Source: Chitinophagaceae bacterium (GTDB lineage Bacteria > Bacteroidota > Bacteroidia > Chitinophagales > Chitinophagaceae). From it: a stretch of 53,144 nt of DNA. The position numbers were made by a program, and so were the translations under genes. Positions 7,571 to 18,137 of this stretch are shown one piece after another. How positions within the stretch are numbered: position 1 is the stretch's first letter; every line of letters starts with the position of its first letter. The stretch lies in NCBI GenBank assembly GCA_013696395.1, contig JACCYQ010000100.1, forward strand, positions 1-53,144. The letters are read 5' to 3'. Below the pieces are notes generated by a model. The model saw only the letters and a program-made list of their open reading frames with translations. It did not search any database and was not told where the DNA came from.

Positions 7571-9883
7571 TCAAAATGGATATCCAATTGCCAGGTTGAA
7601 TATTATGTTTTCACTGCGCCAGTCTTTATTTCCGAAATCGATTTGATTAGTTACCCATCTTTCTCCTGCAGGCAACCAGGGTTTTCGTAATGGAATGGCA
7701 ACATCGATACGCAGTACCAATACTGTAAAATCAAAACGTAAACCAGCGCCGGCTCCAACAGCCAGCTCTTTCATAAAATCTTTGGAGAAAACGGCACCAG
7801 GTTTTGGAGCATTGGGATTTTGTCTGTAAAGCCAGATGTTACCAGCATCTACAAACAAAGCGCCATGCAGGAAACCGGAAATTTGCGCACGGTATTCAGT
7901 ATTCAATTCTAGCTTAAGATCACCCGCCTGATCGGGTAAAAAAGTGCTGGCGCCAACCAAAGGAGAAATATAAGTGCCTGGGCCAACACTCCTGCTCCTG
8001 AATGCACGTACGCTGTTATTTCCCCCCGCAAAAAACTGTTTTATAAATGGCAGGGAAACTGAGTTTCCGTATGGATAACCGAAACCCACAACGATGCGGT
8101 TAGCCAATACACTTGTTTTAGTAAGATTCAGGTAGTACCTGAAATCTGCCTGGGTTTTAATATACTGGGAAAAAATAGCGCCTGCAATCCGGGAAGGTTT
8201 GCCTTGTAATAAATCACCGGAATTAAATAAACCGGCAATGTTTCCCGAAAGATCAAGTAAGCCATCGAAATAAAAACCTGATTGAAAAGGACTGCCTGTT
8301 TGCAACTGATTCCATAAATACTTGTAATTACTACCCAGGATAAATTGCGTGTCAATCACATTTTGCAAAGCCGGTTCAGTAACAGCCCTTTGTTTGTACA
8401 AGTCAGTAACTTTTATTGGCTGTACATAAGTAATGCTCATTGGGTTTAATTCATGTTGCCTGATAATGCTTTCTTTCCAGCTATATCCATAAGTAGCGTT
8501 GAATGAGTTAATCGTATATAATTTGGACCGGTTCAAAATTTCGAAGCCCAGTTTCAGGTTTGTTTTGGGTAAAAAACCACCTCTTGTATTGAGGTTAAAA
8601 AACGGTATCCAGAAACGAGGTACGGCAAAGCTTACATCGGCTCCTGTGCGGTATGAGTTACCACTGGTATTACCACTGATCTGAACTTCGGAACCCGCAT
8701 GAACATTAATCGCCAGCAATTCTCCTCCTTTAAAGGTATTGCGGTTTCTGAAACCGAAAGTAATATTGGTGCCGGTAAAATTATTGTCTTTTGTACTGGC
8801 TCCAACCTCGGCCCTGATTGATTTTTTTGGATAGGGAGTGAGATAATAAAAATTATCCAGCTTTGATGAGTCATTAACTTCCAGTGGCTCATACCTGTTT
8901 TTTACAAACTTAAAAAGGTCGAGCGTTATTAACCTGTTAAGCGTAAGATTATGTTTGGTGCGTTTGTATATATCGCCGGGATTAAATAATATGGCTTTCT
9001 GAAACAGTTTAGGTTTAAATATGTTTTCCTTATCAACTACATAATACCCTTTGTAAAATATGGCATTGCTGGTATTGGTATCTTCCTGCGCGGTTGCCAG
9101 GCTGTAATTGCTGTAAACAAAAATATCGTTCATGGTATAAACCTGCCTTGCGATCTTAGGAGTTTCAGGTTTAACCTGCACATACAAATTCACCTGATTG
9201 TTACCAATGGTACTGTCCGTTTTTACAATAATGTAATCTTCATTAAAATAATAAAAGCCCTGTTCTTTTAAATATGCATCAATGCGTAAACGTTCGGCTT
9301 TAATAATATCCAGGTTAAATGGATCACCAGGTTTCAGGAAACTGCTGTTTACAATTTCATTGATTGACCGCTCCAATACTGAACTGTCATTTTGGTATTC
9401 AACAGCGGCAATATAATATCTGGGGCCAGGTGTGGCAGCGTAAACAGCCTCCGCTTTTTTATTCTTTACAATGGTATCGCCACTTACATTTGCCCGAAAA
9501 TAACCGAGATTCTCCAGCCTGCTGTCAAGCAATTTTTCGTTGTACTCAAGGTTAACGTCTTGCAATAAAACCGGCGGCTCGCCAAAACTTCTTAATTTTT
9601 TTCTTAGCCAGCCAGTTTTTGATGGATCTCCGGCCAGGTTATAAAAAAATAATTTTGGTTTCAGACCAAGGAAAGTTGTGTTTGGTTCGGGTACCGTAAG
9701 ATTGTTTAATCCCGACGCCAATTCCTTTTTTTCTTTTGTTTTGGTGATGCTGTCCGTGATGTTCACTTCAGAGCCAATATACAACACCTCTCCCTCCTTC
9801 AGGTGCTTTGTATAACTGCATGAAGCAATGGATAAGGTTATAAAAAAAACAACGAAAATTTTCAAAATATTTAATCCTTTCAT
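7571..9883 (-). CDS. tamL: TamL: BamA-like outer membrane lipoprotein of the translocation and assembly module
   Basis: 770 residues. The N-terminal signal ends in a lipobox (SIASC, lipidated Cys22), which separates TamL from ordinary TamA. Residues about 30-380 hold POTRA-like repeats, including an EQGFYYFNEDYI block; residues about 400-770 form a 16-strand Omp85 barrel, with the typical FFAGGNNSVRAFRSRSVGPG (the lid-loop [VI]RG[FY] region, here VRAF) and a C-terminal phenylalanine (AIGYPF). It pairs with TamB in the periplasm to place proteins or lipids in the outer membrane. Its ATG overlaps the tamB stop in TAATG, so translation is coupled. Confidence 0.9.
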   Translation of the reverse strand: MKGLNILKIFVVFFITLSIASCSYTKHLKEGEVLYIGSEVNITDSITKTKEKKELASGLNNLTVPEPNTTFLGLKPKLFFYNLAGDPSKTGWLRKKLRSFGEPPVLLQDVNLEYNEKLLDSRLENLGYFRANVSGDTIVKNKKAEAVYAATPGPRYYIAAVEYQNDSSVLERSINEIVNSSFLKPGDPFNLDIIKAERLRIDAYLKEQGFYYFNEDYIIVKTDSTIGNNQVNLYVQVKPETPKIARQVYTMNDIFVYSNYSLATAQEDTNTSNAIFYKGYYVVDKENIFKPKLFQKAILFNPGDIYKRTKHNLTLNRLITLDLFKFVKNRYEPLEVNDSSKLDNFYYLTPYPKKSIRAEVGASTKDNNFTGTNITFGFRNRNTFKGGELLAINVHAGSEVQISGNTSGNSYRTGADVSFAVPRFWIPFFNLNTRGGFLPKTNLKLGFEILNRSKLYTINSFNATYGYSWKESIIRQHELNPMSITYVQPIKVTDLYKQRAVTEPALQNVIDTQFILGSNYKYLWNQLQTGSPFQSGFYFDGLLDLSGNIAGLFNSGDLLQGKPSRIAGAIFSQYIKTQADFRYYLNLTKTSVLANRIVVGFGYPYGNSVSLPFIKQFFAGGNNSVRAFRSRSVGPGTYISPLVGASTFLPDQAGDLKLELNTEYRAQISGFLHGALFVDAGNIWLYRQNPNAPKPGAVFSKDFMKELAVGAGAGLRFDFTVLVLRIDVAIPLRKPWLPAGERWVTNQIDFGNKDWRSENIIFNLAIGYPF

Positions 9884-12800
9884 TATTGTTTAATTGGATT
9901 TTCCGTTTCCTTAATGGGTCTTGAATTTTCCGGCGGAGGCATTTTTTCCGCTACTTTTTCAGGTTTGCGAAACAAATTTCTGAAATGATCATAATCGAGT
10001 GTGATAATAAAACTTAATCCCGTTTCAATTACCTGTCCTTCAAGAACGCCTTCGTACTCATTTTTCCTGTACGCCCTGATGAGATACCTGCCATCTTTGC
10101 TGAGCTGGTAATCAATTGCAACATTGCCGCCTATATTATTTGTTTGCTGGTTAGAAGCACTGGGGCCTTCTAATTCAAAATTACTTCCTACCGTTACTTT
10201 CAACCGGTCGTTCAACAGGCGTTTGGATAAACCAACATTGAGATCAGTGCGGTTTTGTCTTTCGCCCGTTGTATAATCATCAACCGACGATATACCAAAA
10301 TCTATATCCACCCCTTGTATAAGCCCGGATGCAAGCTGGTTAAGTTGTTCCGTTAATAATTTACTTACACTCTGGCGTGCAAAAGCACCCGCTGAAAAAC
10401 CATCGCCACTGCTTGCAAACGGATTTTCAGATACAAACCTGTTCATTAAAAGCAGGGCAAATACCTGCTTATTTAATTCTGTGGGTTGCTGCCGTAATTG
10501 GTTCAGCCTGGTTCTTGTATTTAACAGTACATCGTTATTTACATTATAATTTCCGTCATCAGGCAAAACAATATCGAAACTGATCAGCGGTTTCATTAAT
10601 TCGCCTTCCATTTTCAGGTAAACTTCAAATGGCAATTTCTGTCGATAGAAAACTGCCTGCTCTGGTTGTGACAACTGGTCCTGCACCAAACCAAGCGGAG
10701 CGGTATTGGCAATATAGATAGCCGTCAGATCAACGGTTGCATCGGTTGGTGTACCCATCCAAACAATACGGCTGCCTCTTTGAATATTGAATTTCCGCTT
10801 TAATAAACTGATCGAAAATTGGTAAGAGCCTTCATATAATTCATATGAACCTGTCAATGTAATATTACCACTGGGATCAATACCTGCAGTCAGGTTAGCT
10901 TCACCTTTAAGATTCATGAAATCGCCATTAGCTTCATCAACAACCAAATTGAACACGGCTTCGCGGTCCAATTCTATGTTGGTTGTTATATCAAATCCAA
11001 CAATCCCGGAACTATTAAGCGAATCGTAACGGCTCATAAAAAGTGAGTCGTTCAACGTGCCATCCATATCTACAAATTCAACGATACCTTCCCGTTCGGC
11101 AACACCTGGTTTAGGTTGTGGCAGTACCACGGTGAAATTCGTGTTTTCATTTACTCTCACCGTGCCATCAACAACAGGTTGCAGACTGGTACCATTAATG
11201 TGCAGGTCGGCATTGAAAGTGAGTTTGCCATAAAACAGATCATTTTGCTGCCTGGTACTATTGATTCCTGTAAAATCATCCGCCTTAAGATCGAGTGCAA
11301 AATCGAAATTGGTAAAATCGGTGGTATAAGCGTAACCATCCAACACTGCCGTATTACCTGTAGAATCCTTTATTGTAAATGTATCAAACCGTATTCCCTG
11401 GTCATTTACAACAATACTTTCGTTATCTATGCGAAACCGGCCGCCCAGCATGCTTATTGTAAATGCCGTATTATTAAAATTCAGCCTGCCATTAATATCG
11501 GGCTGGTTGATTGTGCCCTGGATCCTGATATTGCCATCAATGGTACCTTCGGCATTGCTAACCGCCCCGAAGGTTGAGCCTTCAATGGTATTTAACTGGA
11601 GGGCATTGATGTTACCGGTTAAATCAAGTCTGCCATCTTCAAAATAATTTCCGGTGATCACAATATCGTTTCCCCTGCCGGTTACTCTTACATCAGCATT
11701 GTAAACATCTCCCGATGCATTATTCAATTTCATTACCACGTTGCCAATAGTATCCTGGTTAAATGCCAGGTCACTGATGGTAAGATCACTGGTAATCAGT
11801 GGTTGTTGTAAAATATTTTTCACCTGCGCCTCACCGTTCAAAGTGCCTGTCAGGGCAAGGGAATCCTGTTTCACAAACGCGGTTAAGGTTGCCAGTTGAA
11901 AATTGGATAGTTGAATATTAATGGGAGCATTACCCGATGCTTCACTGTTTAAACTGATGCGCTGATTGTTCCTGGTCAATTCAAAATTGTTCACATTTAC
12001 ATACTCAGGAGTGATGATGATCTCATTACCTGCACTAACATTCCAGGGATCGTAATTCAATAAAAGTCCATTTTGATTTAATGAAAAAACATACCGGTTA
12101 TTTTCAGGTTGGTTGAATGTTCCGGCCAATGCATATTTCTCCAGGCCGGCTTTATCAAGGTTCTCCAGGTCAAATTGTACCTGGTTATTGCCAATGGTTG
12201 CCGTAATATTTGTTTTATACAATTTAAAGCCTGGTCCATTTGTAAATTGGTCTATCGTTGCCCGAAGGTTAATTTCATTTACATCAGTACCCGCATCAAC
12301 AACCAGGTTATGTATTTCCTGCGTACCCTGTTTTAGGTATGGTGCTTCAACATGAGCTGTCCATCCTGTATCGCTGTTGAAGTTGCCATTCATTTGTATG
12401 GTTTGTAATTCCTGCAGGTCAGGAACAAATACCTTAACCAATGGATGATCTCTTACCACCACATTAAATACAAAATCATAAGGGGCGGTAGGTGGTGGCA
12501 GGCTGCTGCCCGGGGGCATAATATTGAAATAAGGTTGTATGGCTTGTTGAAATACCGTAGCCAATTCAGTTAGCTTATACTGACCCTCTAAACGTGCATT
12601 AACAGGTGCACTAATTATTTGCAGGTATCGACTGCTATCCGTTTCATCGGCTATTAAATGCATGGTATCAAGCACCATTCTTTGCCCGTTATACACCATC
12701 AATGATTGAGTAGCCATTAAGGTTCCCTGCAAACGATCGGGATCAGTGACCGGAAAATCACCCACAATATTCCCCCTGTAAATAATAGTATCAGGCGTTA

Positions 12801-14964
12801 AATTCAACGCATACGTTTTAATGCTGTCTATTTGAGCGTTTAGTTGTATTGAAGGATAGCTACCTGAAAGATTACCTGATGCATCAATGTCGAGATCAAT
12901 ATTGGGATCGGTTATGGAAGCCAGTACATTGAATTGCTGATCCTGAATGTCGCCAGTAATATTTATATTATTATAATTATAATTATTATAAGTCACAGAA
13001 GTTATGACACCATCCATTTTAGCAATCATAGTCTTGGGATCGAAACCTGAACCGCTTAAACGCAGATCTGAGCTGAGTGTTCCCAATGTTTCAGACATCT
13101 GTAAAATGTTACCCAGGTTTAGTGACTGTGTAGTAAGATCCAGGTCATAACCCAGGTTTTGCGGATTGGATAATTGTTTAAACTGTCCATTGATGGTAGC
13201 ATTACCAGAGGAGGTATTGATGGCAAGGTTTGCATTCAAGCTGGCTGTATTTCCTCGTACTGTTCCACGCAAACCTATCCTCTCGGGTATGGTGATATTA
13301 TCAGGAACTGCATCCTTGGGAATGAATAATGACAGATCGGACCTGGAAGTGGTGAACTCTTTTATTGCCAGGTCAGCACTTATTGTATTCATATCTGATA
13401 ATCCGGCGAGTGATCCGTCAATATGCAAGCGGGTGTTTTGTAATCCCTGAAAATAAAAATCATTAACAAATAACTGTTGCATAGTCCCATGAACATCACC
13501 ATCCACGATCCACGTTGCCTGTGGGTTGGTAAAGCCAGGTTGTCCCCTCAACTGAGGTGCAAATGCAAGAATATCTTTTACCTGGATCCGACTTTCACGA
13601 ATATTAGCATTAAGAGTTAATAAACCCAGGTCATTCTGTATTGCTTCTAATGATGGGTAACTGATCATTGCAGATCGCCTGATAATTGTTCCTGGCGTTT
13701 TAATTACAAGGTTTCTTAAAAAAGCCTGGCGGGGTCCATAAAAGAAATCGGTCCTTAAACCAGATAAAATAAATCCACTCTGTTCCCTGAAATTTCCTCT
13801 TATTATTTTCCCTGAAACGGTATCACCGGCAAATAAAAAATCGTCAGCATGCAGAGTAAGATCCCGGGCGTCCAAATGCGCATAATCAATACCGTAAGAA
13901 AGCTCAGGAGCGGTATCATCATCAAATTTTAACCGGTTATTATCCAACCGTAAAGTGGACACACCAAAACGCCAAAAACTTTGTTGCAAGCTTTCTGCTT
14001 CCTGCTTTACTTCTTTTTTAATTAATTCGGCCTGTTGCTTTTCACCCATCCGAATGGCTATAAAAGTATTGGCAAGATCTAATTCTTTTATATCTATTAA
14101 TTGTTTTTTGAGATCAAGGTTATTGACCTGGGTTTTAAATTTATCCAGGTTAAGCGTAGTGTAAAAAGCTGAAACATCATTGCGATAATCGAGGTAAGAA
14201 TCACTGATAGTAATATCCTTCAATTGTAACTGAAATACCGCTGGTTGCTGAACCTCAGCTACATCTTTTGAAAGTGGTTCCGGTGTTGCCAAAGGTTTGG
14301 TCTGGAAAATTTTTCCATTAAAGCCTCTTAAATTGATGGTAGGTATATCAAATATTAATCGATCTGGATCAAATACATCTATACGCCCATCCAGGTGTTG
14401 CACTTTAACATTCACATCATTCCCGGTAATAACGTCCTTGTATAAAAAGCGAACATTATCCAGTATCACTGAATGTATGTTTATTTGCAAAGCAGCAGTA
14501 TCCGTGGAAGCGGCTGGCGTCGCTGGCATAAATGCATCTATAATAAATTGAAAGTTGAATGTGGTGTCAGGTAGCTGCCTGTTTATTTTAGCAATGATAT
14601 CTTCGAAATGGATCTCATTTACTTCCACTTTATTGCTTAATAATTTTAACAAAGAAATATCTACGCTGATCTCCCCGCCAGAAAAAAGGGTATCTGCTTG
14701 CTGGTCTTCAATATAAATGCCTGAAAGAATAACATCCCTTGGTATTCCAATATAAATTCTATCGATCTCAACTTTTGTATCCAGCTTTTCTTCCAGGTAA
14801 TTTACCACCTTTTTACGGGCAAAATTCTGAACAGGGGGGATCTGGATCAGGATGATGAGCAATAATATGAATATGAAAATGCCTGCTATAACTTTAACCA
14901 ATATCCTTCCAGTCTTGCGAAGCGTATTTTTCCATTTAGATTCGGTAGGCGGGGGTGGTGTCAT
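9883..14964 (-). CDS. tamB: TamB: translocation/assembly module inner-membrane protein (DUF490)
   Basis: 1693 residues with one N-terminal membrane anchor (about 20-42, after a Pro-rich start and basic KWKNTLRKTGR). The long periplasmic body is a beta-helical AsmA-like groove, rich in Asn, Asp, Thr and Gly with repeated short strands. The C-terminal TamB/DUF490 domain spans about 1250-1690 (GSYELYEGSYQFSISLLKRK, FNIQRGSRIVWMGTPTDATV, then VYLKMEGELMKPLISFDIVLP). TamB-like proteins bridge the two membranes and are thought to carry phospholipids or help barrel assembly. It is the first gene of the tamB-tamL operon, and the length is normal for Bacteroidota. The upstream spacer carries several palindromes (15044-15136). 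Confidence 0.92.
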   Translation of the reverse strand: MTPPPPTESKWKNTLRKTGRILVKVIAGIFIFILLLIILIQIPPVQNFARKKVVNYLEEKLDTKVEIDRIYIGIPRDVILSGIYIEDQQADTLFSGGEISVDISLLKLLSNKVEVNEIHFEDIIAKINRQLPDTTFNFQFIIDAFMPATPAASTDTAALQINIHSVILDNVRFLYKDVITGNDVNVKVQHLDGRIDVFDPDRLIFDIPTINLRGFNGKIFQTKPLATPEPLSKDVAEVQQPAVFQLQLKDITISDSYLDYRNDVSAFYTTLNLDKFKTQVNNLDLKKQLIDIKELDLANTFIAIRMGEKQQAELIKKEVKQEAESLQQSFWRFGVSTLRLDNNRLKFDDDTAPELSYGIDYAHLDARDLTLHADDFLFAGDTVSGKIIRGNFREQSGFILSGLRTDFFYGPRQAFLRNLVIKTPGTIIRRSAMISYPSLEAIQNDLGLLTLNANIRESRIQVKDILAFAPQLRGQPGFTNPQATWIVDGDVHGTMQQLFVNDFYFQGLQNTRLHIDGSLAGLSDMNTISADLAIKEFTTSRSDLSLFIPKDAVPDNITIPERIGLRGTVRGNTASLNANLAINTSSGNATINGQFKQLSNPQNLGYDLDLTTQSLNLGNILQMSETLGTLSSDLRLSGSGFDPKTMIAKMDGVITSVTYNNYNYNNINITGDIQDQQFNVLASITDPNIDLDIDASGNLSGSYPSIQLNAQIDSIKTYALNLTPDTIIYRGNIVGDFPVTDPDRLQGTLMATQSLMVYNGQRMVLDTMHLIADETDSSRYLQIISAPVNARLEGQYKLTELATVFQQAIQPYFNIMPPGSSLPPPTAPYDFVFNVVVRDHPLVKVFVPDLQELQTIQMNGNFNSDTGWTAHVEAPYLKQGTQEIHNLVVDAGTDVNEINLRATIDQFTNGPGFKLYKTNITATIGNNQVQFDLENLDKAGLEKYALAGTFNQPENNRYVFSLNQNGLLLNYDPWNVSAGNEIIITPEYVNVNNFELTRNNQRISLNSEASGNAPINIQLSNFQLATLTAFVKQDSLALTGTLNGEAQVKNILQQPLITSDLTISDLAFNQDTIGNVVMKLNNASGDVYNADVRVTGRGNDIVITGNYFEDGRLDLTGNINALQLNTIEGSTFGAVSNAEGTIDGNIRIQGTINQPDINGRLNFNNTAFTISMLGGRFRIDNESIVVNDQGIRFDTFTIKDSTGNTAVLDGYAYTTDFTNFDFALDLKADDFTGINSTRQQNDLFYGKLTFNADLHINGTSLQPVVDGTVRVNENTNFTVVLPQPKPGVAEREGIVEFVDMDGTLNDSLFMSRYDSLNSSGIVGFDITTNIELDREAVFNLVVDEANGDFMNLKGEANLTAGIDPSGNITLTGSYELYEGSYQFSISLLKRKFNIQRGSRIVWMGTPTDATVDLTAIYIANTAPLGLVQDQLSQPEQAVFYRQKLPFEVYLKMEGELMKPLISFDIVLPDDGNYNVNNDVLLNTRTRLNQLRQQPTELNKQVFALLLMNRFVSENPFASSGDGFSAGAFARQSVSKLLTEQLNQLASGLIQGVDIDFGISSVDDYTTGERQNRTDLNVGLSKRLLNDRLKVTVGSNFELEGPSASNQQTNNIGGNVAIDYQLSKDGRYLIRAYRKNEYEGVLEGQVIETGLSFIITLDYDHFRNLFRKPEKVAEKMPPPENSRPIKETENPIKQ

Positions 14965-15043
14965 TTTAATTTATTGCTATTTTTATCACTCACGTGTGCA
15001 AAATTTTACAGATAATCATAAACACAAATAACAGGCCTCAAAT

Positions 15044-15136
15044 TCACTAAATAGTGATAGTTTGTAAGCAGGCTTACATGTAGATATATTTCTACATACT
15101 CCTTAAAGATAAATTGAAAATCTGTTATAAGATTTT
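15044..15136. repeat. Cluster of four inverted repeats between dnaE and tamB
   Basis: Four perfect inverted repeats lie in 93 bases: TCACTA-AA-TAGTGA (15044-15057), TGTAAGC-AG-GCTTACA (15063-15078), ATGTAGA / TCTACAT with a 6-base spacer (15078-15097), and AAAATCT / AGATTTT with a 6-base spacer (15117-15136). The spacer follows dnaE and precedes tamB, both on the minus strand. The last repeat could be a weak dnaE terminator; the short-spaced ones look like protein-binding operators for tamB. Confidence 0.6.
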
Positions 15137-15188
15137 TAAAGATATTGAAGAAACAGGCGCTTAAAAAAAGCATTAGGAGTGTTTAACG

Positions 15189-18128
15189 TTAATCATTATC
15201 CGCTTTTCTCAATCCCAGTTTATGGATCATTTTCACTTCAACGGCATATACTCCAAAATCTGCTACCACCTTTCCTTTCATTTCGTAAAAACCGCTACCT
15301 GTTAACGGTGTGTTGTCCGCAACGTCGGGAAAATGAACGGTATCGAGCCAGTCGCCCTGCTGATCAAGGAAAGTTCCAAATTGCATAAGTTGACCTCTTT
15401 GAGTGCGTATTGGTTTTTGCGTAATATAATAACCCAGGATTTCTATTTCTTTACCAATCATATTCGCAAGTTCATTTGACATAACATATGATTTTGTACT
15501 TATCTCCGCTAATAGAAAAGGATTACAAAGCGGAAAACCAAAAAGTTGTATTTCATCAAGTGCATCTTCCCTAAAAGTTTGCACAAGATGTGGGAGTTTG
15601 AAATCCGGTGGCTGACTCTTGAATAATTTGCCGGCTGCAGGCATTTTTTCTTTCATTTTTTTATGCAAAAAATTCGCTTCCCATAATAACTCCTTTTTAT
15701 TTTTTTTGGTGAAGCGGAAGGCACCGGCCCTGATTAAAATATTTAATTGCTCTATACCAATGGCGGTTCGTTCTATAAAATCATGAAGGTGTAAAAAACT
15801 TCCACACTGACCTCTTTCCTGGAGTATGCGATACAAAGTTTTCTGGTCAAGTGATTTGATATGAATAAATCCCATATAAACTTCGCGATCATAAATACCG
15901 GTTAATTCAAAACTGTTATTGATACATGGTGCATGTATTTGAGCTCCGGTACGGCGTAATTCATGAAAATATAATTCGGTTGAATAAAACCCTCCGAAAT
16001 TATTGATCACTGCCACCATAAACTCCATGGGAAAATAAGTTTTCAGGTAAAGGCTTTGATAACTTTCTACAGCAAATGATGCGGAGTGAGCTTTTGAAAA
16101 AGAATAACCACCAAAACTTTCAATCTGTCGCCATACTTCAGCGGTTAAGGCCGGTGTATATCCCTTTTCATTGCAATTCTGAAAAAATTTATTCTTAATG
16201 GCATCGAATTCTTTTCTACCCCTGTATTTACCACTCATAGCACGCCTTAAAACATCCGCTTCGCCCATATCCAATCCGGCAAAATGGTGAGCAACCTTGA
16301 TCACATCCTCCTGGTATACCATCACCCCATATGTTTCCTGTAAAAGTTCTTCCATCTTAGGATGCAGATATTCAATTTCGGTGGGATGATGAAACCGATA
16401 AATGTATTGACGCATCATTCCCGACTGAGAAACCCCTGGCCTGATAATGGAACTGGCCGCAACTAAAGTAATATAATCACTGCATTTCAGTTTCTGCAGC
16501 AATTGCCGCATGGCCGGACTTTCAATATAAAAACATCCAATGGTATCCGCCTTTTTAATTTGTTCAGCAACTTTTTTATCCTTTTTGAATTTTTCAACTT
16601 CCCTTATGTCGATAGAGATATTTTTATTTTCTCTTACCAGCCGGATAGCTTCCTTTATATGACCTAACCCTCTTTGAGAAAGAATATCCAGTTTATATAA
16701 ACCTACTTTTTCTGCAACAAACATATCTATCTGCGCTGTTGCAAAACCTTTAGGTGGAAGTTCCATTGCCGTATAATTGCAAATGGGTTCCTCGCTGATC
16801 AGCATACCTCCCGGGTGTATGGATAAATGATTGGGAAAATTGCGTAACATCTCCCCATAATAAAGGATATGCTTCTGGTAACGGTCTTCCCTAAACGTAG
16901 CATGCGGATCATTCAATAATTCATCAGTTTCCGCCTTTGGCAAGCCAAACACTTTAGCCAATTCCCGAATGATGATATTATGCTGAAAAGTGCTGTACAT
17001 ACCCAGCAAGGCCACATGATCCTTACCATAGCGCTTAAAAATATAATCGATCACTTCATCGCGGTCCTGCCAACTAAAGTCAATATCAAAATCAGGTGGG
17101 GAAGTACGGTATGGATTTAAAAATCTTTCAAAATAAAGATCCAGGTCAATGGGATTTACATCTGTTATCTGCAGGCAATAAGCCACAATTGAATTAGCAC
17201 CAGAACCACGGCCAACATAATAAAAACCCCGGCTTTGCGCATACCGTATCACATCCCAGGTGATTAAGAAATAAGCATTGAATCCAAGACTGTCAATGAT
17301 CTTCAGTTCCTTTCTCACTCTTTGTTCGGCTTCGCGGTTGTTGTTACCAAAGCGGTAACGCAAACCATCCATCGCCAGTTTTTCAAGCAGGATCATATCA
17401 TCTGCTTTGCTGGAAGAAAAACATTTTTTATTCTTATCAACATGCAGGTCAACCTGGTAGTTACAACCCTCCATGATTTTCCATGTATGGGTGATGATGA
17501 AAGAATATTGCTTAAAAGCATGTAGCACCTGCGCAGGCGTTAAAAAAATTTCATCCGGCCCTGCAATTTCAGTTGCCTGCTGTTTGCTTAAGATAATATT
17601 TTTATCAACTGCTCTTAATAAGCGATGCAGGTTATACCCTTTCTTATCCTTATAAGTTACAGGTTGCCATACAACTAGTTTATGTTGCCATTTAGATACA
17701 TCAAAAGAAAATAATTTATTGACCTGCGAAGGACGAACACCCAACAACTCATTTTCCTTTAATGTATGAGGATCCTTTTTATTAAATGAATATATAAGCC
17801 AAACATTGTTGGTCCAGATTTCATTTTCTTCAAACAATTTTTGTTGTTGAAAATGCCTGGTTAAATACCGATTGATCTCTGCCAGGCCTTCATCATTACG
17901 TGCCAGGAGAATGAAAAGTAAATCATCTTCATTCCTGATCTCCGCGCCCAGGATAGCATGAATTTTATGCTCCCCGCAAAAAGAATAAAAATCCCACCAG
18001 TCAGCAGTGTTATTGATATTGGTTAAAGCCATAGATGTGGCGCCGGCTTCAACACCTTCCTTCACCAGTTCTTCAGTAGATAGCGTGCCGTAGCGGTAAC
18101 TAAAAAATGTTTTACAATTGAGGTACAT
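15189..18128 (-). CDS. DnaE-type DNA polymerase III alpha subunit of the error-prone (DnaE2-like) group
   Basis: 979 residues, much shorter than replicative DnaE (about 1150-1250). The C-family polymerase core is intact: PDFDIDF (two catalytic Asp, near residue 345), GRGSGANSIVAYCL, HPGGMLIS, LDILSQRGLG (third Asp), SKAHSASFA. A C-terminal OB fold follows (IEILGYYITQKPIRTQRGQL). The N-terminal PHP domain is degenerate: the HxH and DH metal ligands are replaced (CKTFFSYRYGT; LTNINNT), so PHP nuclease activity is unlikely. As I recall, Bacteroidota DnaE2-like proteins share this. The gene starts 9 bases after dinB on the same strand, making a translesion-synthesis pair. The replicative dnaE must lie elsewhere. 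Confidence 0.88.
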   Translation of the reverse strand: MYLNCKTFFSYRYGTLSTEELVKEGVEAGATSMALTNINNTADWWDFYSFCGEHKIHAILGAEIRNEDDLLFILLARNDEGLAEINRYLTRHFQQQKLFEENEIWTNNVWLIYSFNKKDPHTLKENELLGVRPSQVNKLFSFDVSKWQHKLVVWQPVTYKDKKGYNLHRLLRAVDKNIILSKQQATEIAGPDEIFLTPAQVLHAFKQYSFIITHTWKIMEGCNYQVDLHVDKNKKCFSSSKADDMILLEKLAMDGLRYRFGNNNREAEQRVRKELKIIDSLGFNAYFLITWDVIRYAQSRGFYYVGRGSGANSIVAYCLQITDVNPIDLDLYFERFLNPYRTSPPDFDIDFSWQDRDEVIDYIFKRYGKDHVALLGMYSTFQHNIIIRELAKVFGLPKAETDELLNDPHATFREDRYQKHILYYGEMLRNFPNHLSIHPGGMLISEEPICNYTAMELPPKGFATAQIDMFVAEKVGLYKLDILSQRGLGHIKEAIRLVRENKNISIDIREVEKFKKDKKVAEQIKKADTIGCFYIESPAMRQLLQKLKCSDYITLVAASSIIRPGVSQSGMMRQYIYRFHHPTEIEYLHPKMEELLQETYGVMVYQEDVIKVAHHFAGLDMGEADVLRRAMSGKYRGRKEFDAIKNKFFQNCNEKGYTPALTAEVWRQIESFGGYSFSKAHSASFAVESYQSLYLKTYFPMEFMVAVINNFGGFYSTELYFHELRRTGAQIHAPCINNSFELTGIYDREVYMGFIHIKSLDQKTLYRILQERGQCGSFLHLHDFIERTAIGIEQLNILIRAGAFRFTKKNKKELLWEANFLHKKMKEKMPAAGKLFKSQPPDFKLPHLVQTFREDALDEIQLFGFPLCNPFLLAEISTKSYVMSNELANMIGKEIEILGYYITQKPIRTQRGQLMQFGTFLDQQGDWLDTVHFPDVADNTPLTGSGFYEMKGKVVADFGVYAVEVKMIHKLGLRKADND

Positions 18129-18137
18129 GATGATTAT

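Noticed and set aside
12960-12995. AT-rich near-palindromic run in tamB
   Set aside because: Encodes an Asn/Tyr/Ile stretch in a beta-rich region; explained by coding.
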